Origin: Halosimplex pelagicum
GTDB lineage: Archaea > Halobacteriota > Halobacteria > Halobacteriales > Haloarculaceae
Reading direction: 5' to 3'
Length of the DNA: 64,000 nt
Assembly (NCBI RefSeq): GCF_013415905.1
Contig: NZ_CP058909.1
Location: 4,154,001 to 4,218,000 of the forward strand
This document shows, piece after piece, positions 51,443 through 59,578 of the stretch. The stretch's first letter is position 1. Every line of letters starts with the position of its first letter. The notes under the pieces are model-generated. The model was not told where the DNA came from. It saw only the letters and a list, made by a program, of their open reading frames with translations, and did no database searches. The translations under genes and the position numbers were made by a program.

Positions 51443-51898
51443 TCAGTCCGGCCGTTCGGTCAGCTTGCGCGCTTCGAGGCGCTTGGCGCCGTCGATGCCA
51501 GCGGCACGGAACGCGACCGCGTCCCCGTCGGTCCACAGCGCGTCGAGATCGAAGACGTACTCGTCGGTCCAACTCTTCAGCCTCGCCACGCCGTCCTCGT
51601 CGATCTCCAGGAAGGTGCGCGGCGTCTCCTGGGTGGCAATCTCCCACTCGTCGCCGCCCACCTCGAACGACTCGCTCTCGGAGCCAGTCCAGGCGAAGAC
51701 ACAGCGATACTGCCGGCGCGGTCGGTCCGACCGCCCGTGGTCGACCCGTCTGTCGGTCTCGAAGTCGATGCCCCTCGCCGAACACCACTCGCGGAGGTGG
51801 GCCTCGTCGAACCGCTTCGGCCCCTCCGAACCCGCCCCCGACCGCCGCCAGAGCACGTGCGACTCCGACGGCTTCCCCCGGAAGGTCGGAGGTTGCAT
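51443..51898 (-). CDS. Uncharacterised haloarchaeal protein, 151 residues
   Basis: Begins MQPPTFRGKPSESHVLWRRS, then FDEAHLREWCSARGIDFETD, YRCVFAWTGSESESFEVGGD and TFLEIDEDGVARLKSWTDEY. Mixed alpha/beta with a Trp-rich, polar character; no metal site, signal peptide or membrane segment. Not recognised. Start supported by GCTATTTACC on the minus strand (51923-51931), 27 bases upstream of the ATG at 51898; upstream in-frame sequence is basic. Confidence 0.7.
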   Translation of the reverse strand: MQPPTFRGKPSESHVLWRRSGAGSEGPKRFDEAHLREWCSARGIDFETDRRVDHGRSDRPRRQYRCVFAWTGSESESFEVGGDEWEIATQETPRTFLEIDEDGVARLKSWTDEYVFDLDALWTDGDAVAFRAAGIDGAKRLEARKLTERPD

Positions 51899-52049
51899 AC
51901 ACCCCCTTCGGCCGTCGATCGGTAAATAGCTACCCCGACCGTCGGGGACGGTGACAGGTCCGGCGCGAGCGCGGTGTGCCGCGGCCACGGTCCCGGCGCA
52001 GGGTGGCCGACGGGAACGATTTTTACCGGGGCCAGCCGAAGGTCCGGTG

Positions 52050-53321
52050 ATGAGCTTAGACGACCATGCCGAGGAGCTCGCCTCCGACCTCGGCGTCGAC
52101 AAAGAGGAGGTCAAATCGGACCTGGAGAACCTCGTGGAGTACAGCGTGCCCGTCGAGGAGGCCAAAGACAGCCTCCGCCGGAAGTACGGCGACGACTCCG
52201 GCGGCGGGGGCGGCCCCACGACGAAGTCCATCGCCGAGATCGCTACCGGCGACTCGAACGTGACCGTCACCGGGACGGTCCTCACCGTGGGCAAGCGCTC
52301 GATCCGCTACCAGGGGTCCGACCACGTCATCTTCGAGGGGGAGATCGCCGACGAGACCGGCAAGATCTCCTACACCGCGTGGGACGACTTCGGCCTGCAG
52401 GCCGGCCAGACCATCACCGCCGGCAACGCCGGCATCCGCGAGTGGGAGGGCGAGCCCGAGCTCAACCTCGGCGAGAGCACGACCATCGGGCTGGCCGACG
52501 AGGACCTGGCCGTCGACTACCCGGTCGGCGGCGACGCCGGCCTCGCTGAACTCGAACCGGGAGACCGCGGGATCAACGTCGAGGTCTCGGTGCTGGAGGT
52601 CGAGACCAAGACCATCGACGGCCGCGACGGCGAGACGGAGATCCTCAGCGGCATCCTCGCCGACGAGACCACCCGGCTGCCGTTTACCGACTGGGAGCCC
52701 CACGACGCGATCACCGAGGAGGCCTCGATCCGGCTGGAGGACGTGTTCGTCCGCGAGTTCCGCGGCGCCCCCTCCGTGAACGTCTCGGAGTTCACCGAGG
52801 TGGCGGAACTCGACCGCACGGTCGAGGCGACCGACGAGGCCCCGCGGCTGGCGATCCGCGACGCCATCGAATCGGGAGGTCTGTTCGACGTGGGACTGGT
52901 CGGCAACGTCATCGCGGTACGGGACGGCTCCGGCCTCATCGAGCGCTGTCCGGAGTGCGGTCGCGTCGTGCAGAACGGCCAGTGTCGGACCCACGGCGCC
53001 GTCGACGGCGTCGACGACCTGCGCATCAAGGCGATCCTCGACGACGGCACCGGGACCGTCACGGCGATCCTCGACGACGAACTCACCGAGACGATCTACG
53101 GCGGTGATATCGAGGACGCGAAGGAACACGCCCGCGAGGAGATGGACCAGGAGGCCGTCGCCGACGACATCCGCGAGACGCTCGTCGGTCGCGAGTTCCG
53201 CGTCCGCGGGTCGCTGTCGGTCGACGAGTACGGCGCCAACTGCAACGCCCGCTCGTTCGACGAGACCGACGACGACCCCGCGAGTCGCGCCGCCGACCTG
53301 CTGACGGAGGTTCGCGGATGA
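52050..53321 (+). CDS. rpa: Replication protein A (single-stranded DNA binding), RPA1-like
   Basis: 423 residues. Binds ssDNA in replication, recombination and repair. N-terminal helical part (MSLDDHAEELASDLGVDKEE), then three OB folds (about 75-160, NVTVTGTVLTVGKRSIRYQG; 180-270, RGINVEVSVLEVETKTIDGR; 285-410) with the zinc finger CPECGRVVQNGQCRTH (Cys300, Cys303, Cys312, His315) in the last. A TTTTTA at about 52019-52025 precedes the ATG by about 27 bases. Overlaps the next gene by four bases. Order rpa, RPA-associated protein, phosphoesterase matches the rpa1 operon described in Haloferax. Confidence 0.93.
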   Translation: MSLDDHAEELASDLGVDKEEVKSDLENLVEYSVPVEEAKDSLRRKYGDDSGGGGGPTTKSIAEIATGDSNVTVTGTVLTVGKRSIRYQGSDHVIFEGEIADETGKISYTAWDDFGLQAGQTITAGNAGIREWEGEPELNLGESTTIGLADEDLAVDYPVGGDAGLAELEPGDRGINVEVSVLEVETKTIDGRDGETEILSGILADETTRLPFTDWEPHDAITEEASIRLEDVFVREFRGAPSVNVSEFTEVAELDRTVEATDEAPRLAIRDAIESGGLFDVGLVGNVIAVRDGSGLIERCPECGRVVQNGQCRTHGAVDGVDDLRIKAILDDGTGTVTAILDDELTETIYGGDIEDAKEHAREEMDQEAVADDIRETLVGREFRVRGSLSVDEYGANCNARSFDETDDDPASRAADLLTEVRG

Positions 53322-55078
53322 GCGGCTCGGAGGACCAGGGCGGCGCGGGCCGACGCGAGGTCGCCTACCGCCTGTTCGCCGCGGAGTTCGAGGACGCGGA
53401 CTTCTCCTACTCCGAGAGCGACGAGGAACGGGCCCCCAACTACGTCGTCTCGCCGACGGGTGGCCGCGTCAACCGGCTGTTCGTCGTCGGCGTCCTCACC
53501 GAGGTCGAGAACGCCAGCGAGGACGTGCTCCGCGCGCGAATCGTCGACCCGACGGGCGCGTTCGTCGTCTACGCCGGCCAGTACCAGCCCGAGGCCCAGG
53601 CCTTCTTCGACCGGGCCGAGCCGCCGATGTTCGTCGCCGTCACGGGGAAGGCCCGCACCTTCCAGCCCGACGACTCGGACGTGACCTACACCTCGATCCG
53701 CCCGGAGAACGTCAACGAGGTCGACGCCGAGACGCGGGACCGGTGGACGGTCGGCACCGCCCGGCAGACGCTCGACCGCGTGCGGACGATGGCCGGCGCG
53801 CTCTCCCGGGAGGAGCGGGGAGACGAGCTCCGCGCCGCGCTCGAAGCCGAGGGCGTCGACACCGGGCTGGCCGCGGGCATCCCGCTCGCCATCGACCACT
53901 ACGGCACGACCGCGGCCTACCTCGACGCCCTTCGGTCGACCGCCGTCCAGGCCCTGGAGGTCGTCGCGGGCGAGCGCGAGGAGGTCGACGCCCACTCCGC
54001 CTCGCCGGACGCGCCCGGCGACGCCGACCCGGCGACGCTGGCCGCCCTCGACGTGACCGCGAGCGTCGGCGGCGAGACGACGGAACTCGGCGGCGGGATC
54101 GACGAACCCGCGACGGCGAGCGACGACGCCGCCACCGCGACCGCCGACACCGACGGCTCCGAGACCGCGGCCGACGGGTCCGCGACCGCCGACGCGAGCA
54201 CCGGGTCGGCGACGGACTCCGAGTCCGGATCCGGGCCGCCGACGGAATCGAGCGAACCTGCACCCGCGGAGTCGGCGTCGGCGGAATCTGCGGAGTCGGC
54301 CGAGACGGAGTCCGCGGAGCCGAGCGAGCCGGAGTCCGCGGAGTCGGCCGAGACGGAGTCCGCGGCGACCGAATCCACGACCGCGGAGTCGCCGACCGAC
54401 TCCGACGCCGAGCCGGCATCGGCCGACTCGACCGCCGTCGAGGCCGGACCCGCCGCGACCGCCGCCGAAGGCGGTACCGAGACCGGTTCCCCCGACGCCG
54501 GCGCGGACTCGCCCGACGCGGGCGCCGACGCCGCGAGCGGCGAGGACCTCGAGGACTTCGACGGCGAGTTCGAGCTCGACGACGACGAGCGCGAGGAGAT
54601 CGAAGAGGAGTACGGCACCGGATTCACGAGCGGCAACGAGGTCGACGAACCCGGCGAGGCCGGCATCGAGACGCCCGACCCCGAAGAGCTGGCCGAGGCC
54701 GAAGCGGAGGCCGGAGCCGACGGGTCCGCGACGGCCGATGCCGGGAGCGAAGCGAGCGATCCGGAGCCGGAGACGACCGAGCAGCCGGCCGACACCGGGT
54801 CGGAGACCGGAGCCGCCGAGTCCGAGGCGGAACCGGCGACCGAACCCGACGAATCCGACGACGCCGCCGAACCGGCCGAGGACGTCGATGTCGAGGACGC
54901 GGTGATGGACGCGATGGCCGAACACGACGACGGCGACGGCGCGCACGCCGACGAGATCGTGGAGGCGGTGACCGCCCGGACCGGCGCCGGCGACGAGGAA
55001 GTGCGCGACGCCATCCAGGACGCGCTGATGGGCGGCCGCTGCTACGAGCCCGAGGACGACGTGTACAAGCCGATCTGA
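53318..55078 (+). CDS. RPA-associated protein (RPAP1-like) with long acidic linker
   Basis: 586 residues. N-terminal OB fold (about 8-180: REVAYRLFAAEFEDADFSYS, RVNRLFVVGVLTEVENASED, TGAFVVYAGQYQPEAQAFFD) then a helical stretch to about 225. Residues about 225-520 are a low-complexity run of Ser, Ala, Glu, Thr, Asp with repeated SAESAETE- and ESAEPSEPE-type units. The C-terminal ~65 residues (VEDAVMDAMAEHDDGDGAHA, DEIVEAVTARTGAGDEEVRD) look like a small winged helix. Forms a complex with RPA in Haloferax and is needed with it. Start ATG overlaps the rpa stop. Confidence 0.85.
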   Translation: MSGSEDQGGAGRREVAYRLFAAEFEDADFSYSESDEERAPNYVVSPTGGRVNRLFVVGVLTEVENASEDVLRARIVDPTGAFVVYAGQYQPEAQAFFDRAEPPMFVAVTGKARTFQPDDSDVTYTSIRPENVNEVDAETRDRWTVGTARQTLDRVRTMAGALSREERGDELRAALEAEGVDTGLAAGIPLAIDHYGTTAAYLDALRSTAVQALEVVAGEREEVDAHSASPDAPGDADPATLAALDVTASVGGETTELGGGIDEPATASDDAATATADTDGSETAADGSATADASTGSATDSESGSGPPTESSEPAPAESASAESAESAETESAEPSEPESAESAETESAATESTTAESPTDSDAEPASADSTAVEAGPAATAAEGGTETGSPDAGADSPDAGADAASGEDLEDFDGEFELDDDEREEIEEEYGTGFTSGNEVDEPGEAGIETPDPEELAEAEAEAGADGSATADAGSEASDPEPETTEQPADTGSETGAAESEAEPATEPDESDDAAEPAEDVDVEDAVMDAMAEHDDGDGAHADEIVEAVTARTGAGDEEVRDAIQDALMGGRCYEPEDDVYKPI

Positions 55079-55833
55079 TGGGCGTCGAACCGATCCCCGG
55101 CGAGCCCGCGGCGGTCGCGACCTGCGGCGGCGAGCGCGCGCTCGTCGTCGCCGACTTCCACGCCGGCATCGAGGCCGGCCTGCGCCGCGACGGCGTCGAA
55201 CTCCCCGACCACGCGCCCGACCGCCGCGAGTCGCTGCGCGCGCTCGTCGAGCGGGAACGACCCGATCGGCTCGTCTTCCTCGGCGACCTGGGCCACGCCA
55301 TCGGCGACCCCGGCCGCGACGAGCGCGAGGAGATTCTGGGGCTGTTCGACCACCTCCCCGCCGACCTGCCGGTGACGCTCGTCAAGGGTAACCACGACGG
55401 CGATACCGAGTCGGTCCTGGAGCGGGTCGACCAGTCCGTCGAGATCACGCCCGGTCACGGCGTCCGCATCGGCGAGGTCGGCTTCGCCCACGGCCACACC
55501 TGGCCGAGCCCGGACGTGCTCGCCGCCGATGTCGTCTGCGTCGCCCACGAGCACCCGGTCGTCCGTCTCGAAGACGAGGTCGGCGGCGCCCGCGTCGAGC
55601 GCGTGTGGCTCCGCGGCGACCTCGGTCCGGAACCGTTCCGCGAGTTCCACGACGCCGACCTCGACGTCGACGGCGAACTCGTGGTCTGTCCGGGGTTCAA
55701 CGACCTCTCGGGCGGTACCTGGGTCAACGTCGCCGGGCAGGAGTTCCTCGCGCCCTTCCTCCCCGAGGCCCTCGTCGACGGCGAGGCGTACCTCCTCGAC
55801 GGCACCCGACTGGGCGACTACCGCCGGGTCTGA
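55078..55833 (+). CDS. Calcineurin-like metallophosphoesterase (RPA-operon member)
   Basis: 251 residues. Dinuclear metal motifs: ALVVADFHAGIEAG (DxH), LVFLGDLGHAIGD (GD), VTLVKGNHDGD (GNHD) and VGFAHGHTWPS (GHxxxP-type). The ATG shares its first base with the stop of the previous gene (TGATG), so the three genes of the operon are tightly coupled. In Haloferax the third gene of the rpa1 operon is a phosphoesterase of unknown target (Rpe). It might process nucleotides or DNA ends; no substrate shown. Confidence 0.88.
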   Translation: MGVEPIPGEPAAVATCGGERALVVADFHAGIEAGLRRDGVELPDHAPDRRESLRALVERERPDRLVFLGDLGHAIGDPGRDEREEILGLFDHLPADLPVTLVKGNHDGDTESVLERVDQSVEITPGHGVRIGEVGFAHGHTWPSPDVLAADVVCVAHEHPVVRLEDEVGGARVERVWLRGDLGPEPFREFHDADLDVDGELVVCPGFNDLSGGTWVNVAGQEFLAPFLPEALVDGEAYLLDGTRLGDYRRV

Positions 55834-55903
55834 ATCGCCGGCGTGACGACCGGGAGTGGCCCACCGCGCTCGGTTCAGAACGGGAACCTGTCGAATTCGG
55901 GGC

Positions 55904-56683
55904 TCACAACAGAAAGGTTCCGAGGAACCCGACCGCAGTCGCGAGCGTGATGTACGGGCCGGCCTCCTCGTAGGCGTCGGGGTAGATCTCGCCGGCGAGA
56001 CTGGCGAGGATGGCGCCGGCGGCGAACGCGCGGACGGCGGCGATCCAGTAGTTCGGGAGCGGCGGGAGCAAGCGGTAGCCGGCGATCACCGACCCGCTGA
56101 CGACGGCGGCGGTGGCGACCCACACCGCCATCACCCGCCGTTCGCCGTGGTTCTCGGACATGTTCGTGCCAGACATCATCGACTGGGAGCCGTTGGTGAC
56201 CGCGAGCCCGAACAGCAACGCCAGCGCGCCGGAGACGTTCCCGGCGAGCAACGACCCCATGGCGGCGTTCTCGGGGATGCCGTCGGTCGTCACGCTGGCC
56301 CACAGGCCCGCGCCGTTCTCCTCGGTGTCGTCGTCAGCCCAGCGGTCGATCAGCACGTCCAGCGTCCCGAAGACGAGGATGCCACAGAGGAAAAAGCCCG
56401 AGGCCGGATACTCGCCGATGTTCCGAAACGCCGGTTCGAACAGCTCGAAGGCGAGCGAGACGACGAGCGACCCGCCGCCGACCGCCAGCAGCGCCGCCTG
56501 CCACCGGCGCGCCGGCCTGACCCAGATCCCCACGGCCGACCCGGCCAGCAGCGACAGCGCCGAGAAAGCGGCGTAGAACCAGGGGTTCGCGAGCAGGCCG
56601 CTCGCCCCCGACTGTAAGACGAACCCGGCGCCACCGGGAACGACCGCGGGGCCGCGACCGACCGAGTCGACGACGGGGAACAC
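55904..56683 (-). CDS. ZIP-family divalent metal transporter
   Basis: 259 residues with about eight hydrophobic segments. Characteristic SVTTDGIPENAAMGSLLAGN in a central helix and FAAGAILASLAGEIYPDAYE in a later one provide the metal path residues (His is replaced by Asp/Glu in this subgroup). Likely imports Zn or a related metal. Start GTG at 56683 is uncertain; the first helix is already complete when counted from FYAAFSALSLLAGSAVGIWV. Single gene; convergent with the phosphoesterase gene. Confidence 0.82.
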   Translation of the reverse strand: MFPVVDSVGRGPAVVPGGAGFVLQSGASGLLANPWFYAAFSALSLLAGSAVGIWVRPARRWQAALLAVGGGSLVVSLAFELFEPAFRNIGEYPASGFFLCGILVFGTLDVLIDRWADDDTEENGAGLWASVTTDGIPENAAMGSLLAGNVSGALALLFGLAVTNGSQSMMSGTNMSENHGERRVMAVWVATAAVVSGSVIAGYRLLPPLPNYWIAAVRAFAAGAILASLAGEIYPDAYEEAGPYITLATAVGFLGTFLL

Positions 56684-56764
56684 GGTCGTTCGTCGGCCCG
56701 AATCCGGATTTCTATTCGCGGATTACTCGGGGTAACCGCGAATTTCTCCGGGGTTCGAGGGGTC

Positions 56765-58102
56765 TCAGGCCGCGTCGCCGATCGCGGCGGTCAGCAGGTC
56801 GACGCCGAGGTCGATCTCCCGCTCGGTCACGTCCAGCGGCGGCAGGATCCTGAGCGTCTTGTGGCCGCAGGCCAGCGTCAGCAGGCCCCGCTGCATCGCC
56901 GCGGCCTGCACGTCGTTCCGGCGCTCCTTGGTATCGAACTCGACAGCGAGCATCAGACCCTTGCCGCGCACGTCGACCACGGGCTCGGGGTCGGCGTCGC
57001 GCATCGACTCCTTGAACTGCCGGCCGCGGACGACGGCGTTGTCCATCAGGTCGTAGTCGTCGATCACGTCGAGCGTGAGCGCGCCCTGTAGCGCCGAGAC
57101 GATGTCGCCGGCGCCCCACGTCGAGGAGAGCCGGCTGGTTTGCTCGGGGAACACCTCCTCGCGGGAGATCGTGGCGCCGACGCGCAGCCCCTTGGCGCCC
57201 GCGATCACGTCGGGGTCGAACGGGTAGTGGTCCGAGGCCCAGAACTCGCCGGTGCGGCCGACGCCCGACTGGATCTCGTCGGCGACGAGCGTCAGGTCGT
57301 GCTCCTCGCACAGGTCGGCGATCTCCTCGGCGAAGGCGTCGCTCGGGAAGCGATAGCCGCCCTCGCCCTGGATCGGTTCGAGGATCAGGTAGGCCACGTC
57401 GTCGGGGTGGACGGCGCCGCGCTCGGGGTCGAGCAGTTTCCGCAACTGCGACCCCTCGCCGGTGAAGAAGCCGCAGGAACAGGTTTCGGGGTCGCACGTG
57501 CGGTCGTCGCAGAACGGCACGTCGTGGACCTTCGATATCTCGGGGAACTCGCGGCGGTAGACGGACTTCGAGCGGTTGAGCGAGAGCGCGCCGAGGGTGC
57601 GGCCGTGGAAGCCGCCGCGGAAGGTGATCCCGTAGTCGGCGCCGGTGTGGTCGTAGGATATTTTGATGGCGTTCTCGACCGCCTCTGCGCCGGAGTTCGA
57701 GAGGAACACGGTGTCCATCCCGTACTGGTCGCTGCGGTCGGTCAGCCGGTCCATCAGGTCCGCGGGGGTCGGGAACGGGTGGTCGCCCAGCTCGCCGCTG
57801 GCGACGTAGAAGTCCTGGCCGGCGATCTTCATCGGGTCGACCAGGTCGAACCCCTCCATGCGCTCCATCAGTTTGGGGTTGTTGTACCCCAGCGGCGAGG
57901 CGGCGACGTGGCTGGTGAAGTCCATGAGGACGTTGCCGTCGACGTCGGTGCAGAACGGTCCCTCGGCCGGTTCGGTGTAGTCCCAGACGAACTCGTAGAC
58001 GTAGGTGCTCGGGGCGGCCGACTCGTGGTGGTACTCGACCCACTCCCGGGCGCGCTCGCCGGGGATCGACGACACCTCGGGTTCCGCCGTGTCCCTGTCC
58101 AT
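56765..58102 (-). CDS. Class III PLP-dependent aminotransferase
   Basis: 445 residues. Acetylornithine/4-aminobutyrate aminotransferase-like fold: FTSHVAASPLGYNNPKLMER, VFLSNSGAEAVENAIKISYD (substrate/cofactor helix), LTLVADEIQSGVGRTGEFWA (PLP Asp) and VIAGAKGLRVGATIS with the Schiff-base lysine near residue 303. An inserted cysteine cluster PFCDDRTCDPETCSCGFFTG (about residues 195-214) is absent in well-studied enzymes. Substrate (GABA, ornithine or other omega-amino acid) not determinable. ATG 58102 chosen; minus-strand CACTTAACTT (58127-58136) is 25-34 bases upstream. Confidence 0.88.
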   Translation of the reverse strand: MDRDTAEPEVSSIPGERAREWVEYHHESAAPSTYVYEFVWDYTEPAEGPFCTDVDGNVLMDFTSHVAASPLGYNNPKLMERMEGFDLVDPMKIAGQDFYVASGELGDHPFPTPADLMDRLTDRSDQYGMDTVFLSNSGAEAVENAIKISYDHTGADYGITFRGGFHGRTLGALSLNRSKSVYRREFPEISKVHDVPFCDDRTCDPETCSCGFFTGEGSQLRKLLDPERGAVHPDDVAYLILEPIQGEGGYRFPSDAFAEEIADLCEEHDLTLVADEIQSGVGRTGEFWASDHYPFDPDVIAGAKGLRVGATISREEVFPEQTSRLSSTWGAGDIVSALQGALTLDVIDDYDLMDNAVVRGRQFKESMRDADPEPVVDVRGKGLMLAVEFDTKERRNDVQAAAMQRGLLTLACGHKTLRILPPLDVTEREIDLGVDLLTAAIGDAA

Positions 58103-58196
58103 GCCGACAGTGAGGCACAGTCGCAAGTTAAGTGATCTGACCGCCCTCGGCGGTTCTGCGGATCGAGCGGACGGGGGCTCCGGATCGAACGGCGGC

Positions 58197-59474
58197 TCAC
58201 ATCGTCGCGCCGGCGGTGACGGCGCCGGCGGCGACCAGCAGGACGGTGCTGACGGTCGCCGTCTTGACGGCGAACTCCCGGTCGGGGCCGGCGAAGGTGA
58301 GCCCGGCCTTGACGACGATGCTGGATGCCGTCGCGAGGAGGATGGCGAAGACGGCCGCCTCGCCGGAGAGGCCGCCGCCGCGGTAGAGGATCACCGCGGA
58401 GGTGGTCGCGCCAGCGCTGGAGACCAGCCCGGTCAGCGCGGCGGTCACGTAGAAGCCCAGCCGGCCGAACTCGGCTGCGGCCAGCCCGCCGGCGACGATG
58501 ACGACCAGGAAGAGGCCGCCGAAGCTCAGGACGTTCCGCAGCGAGAAGGGGCTCTCGAGGTCCATCTCCAGGTTCTCCGTCCAGTCGGCCGTGTAGCCGG
58601 CGATGGCGATACTCCCCAGGATCACCGCGCCGAGCGGGACGACGGCGCCCAGCAACAGCCCGGTCTCGAAGGTGAACACGAGGGCGATGACGAGGTTGCG
58701 GGCGGCCATGGCCGCGTCGGCCAGCAGGATGGCCGCGACGGCGTAGGAGCTGACGGCCGGGCGCTGCTCGACGTGGTCGAGCATCGCGCCGACGACCGCC
58801 GTCGAGGAGGCCAGTCCGCCGAAGAAGCCGGTGACGGCGATGCCGCGGCTCCCGTAGGTCTGGACGATGGCGTAGTTGACGATGCCGATGGCGGCGACCG
58901 TGACGACCATCAGCCAGATGACGCGGGGCTCGACCTCGACCATCAGGTCGCCGGCGCCGAGTTCGTAGCTCCGGGCGGGCAACAGCGGGTAGATGACGAA
59001 CGCGAGGATGGCGAACTCCGCGGCCGACCGGAGTTCGGTGCGGGTCATCCCCCAGGCGAAACTGTGCAGTTCGCGCTTGAGCACGAGCAACAGCGCCGAG
59101 AAGACGGTGACGGTCACCGCCTCGATGGTGTAGGCGGAGGCGACGAGCGTCCCGACGGCGTAGGCGACCAGCATCGACATCGAGGTGGTCAGCGACAGCC
59201 CCTCCTCGTCCTCGTCGTCGGCCAACAGGCCCCTGACCGCCAGCAGCGTCCCCTGGACGATGACGAGGACGCCGCCGACGACCACCAGCGGAGTCGAGCC
59301 CAGCACGGTGAACGCGGCGCCGAGCATGCTGATGAGCGAGAAGGTCCGCACCCCGGCGGACTTGTGTGACCACTCGCGTTCCAGCCCGAGGAACAGACCG
59401 AGCACACCCGCCAGGGTGATCTGGAGGACCTCCGCGTCCAGCGGGATCGACGAGAACTGCGCGACTCCGAACAC
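58197..59474 (-). CDS. MgtC/SapB and DUF4010 membrane protein
   Basis: 425 residues, mostly membrane helices. The N-terminal half matches MgtC/SapB: LAGVLGLFLGLEREWSHKSA and GVRTFSLISMLGAAFTVLGS. A DUF4010-type half follows (GITGFFGG-like block VTGFFGGLASSTAVVGAMLD; LAAAEFGRLGFYVTAALTGL). Role unknown; MgtC proteins influence Mg-related stress or ATP synthase, but this fused version is uncharacterised. Start is GTG at 59474; the minus-strand TATA-like CTATTTATAC (59499-59508) is 25-34 bases upstream. Divergent from the AI-2E-type gene. Confidence 0.85.
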   Translation of the reverse strand: MFGVAQFSSIPLDAEVLQITLAGVLGLFLGLEREWSHKSAGVRTFSLISMLGAAFTVLGSTPLVVVGGVLVIVQGTLLAVRGLLADDEDEEGLSLTTSMSMLVAYAVGTLVASAYTIEAVTVTVFSALLLVLKRELHSFAWGMTRTELRSAAEFAILAFVIYPLLPARSYELGAGDLMVEVEPRVIWLMVVTVAAIGIVNYAIVQTYGSRGIAVTGFFGGLASSTAVVGAMLDHVEQRPAVSSYAVAAILLADAAMAARNLVIALVFTFETGLLLGAVVPLGAVILGSIAIAGYTADWTENLEMDLESPFSLRNVLSFGGLFLVVIVAGGLAAAEFGRLGFYVTAALTGLVSSAGATTSAVILYRGGGLSGEAAVFAILLATASSIVVKAGLTFAGPDREFAVKTATVSTVLLVAAGAVTAGATM

Positions 59475-59578
59475 TGCCCGACGTATGCCGTTCGCACGTA
59501 TAAATAGCGGGCCGTTACCCCCGTCGGGTGCGTGACCGGACTGGCCGTTTTATGCCCGAGCCGACACACCGTCAGACG

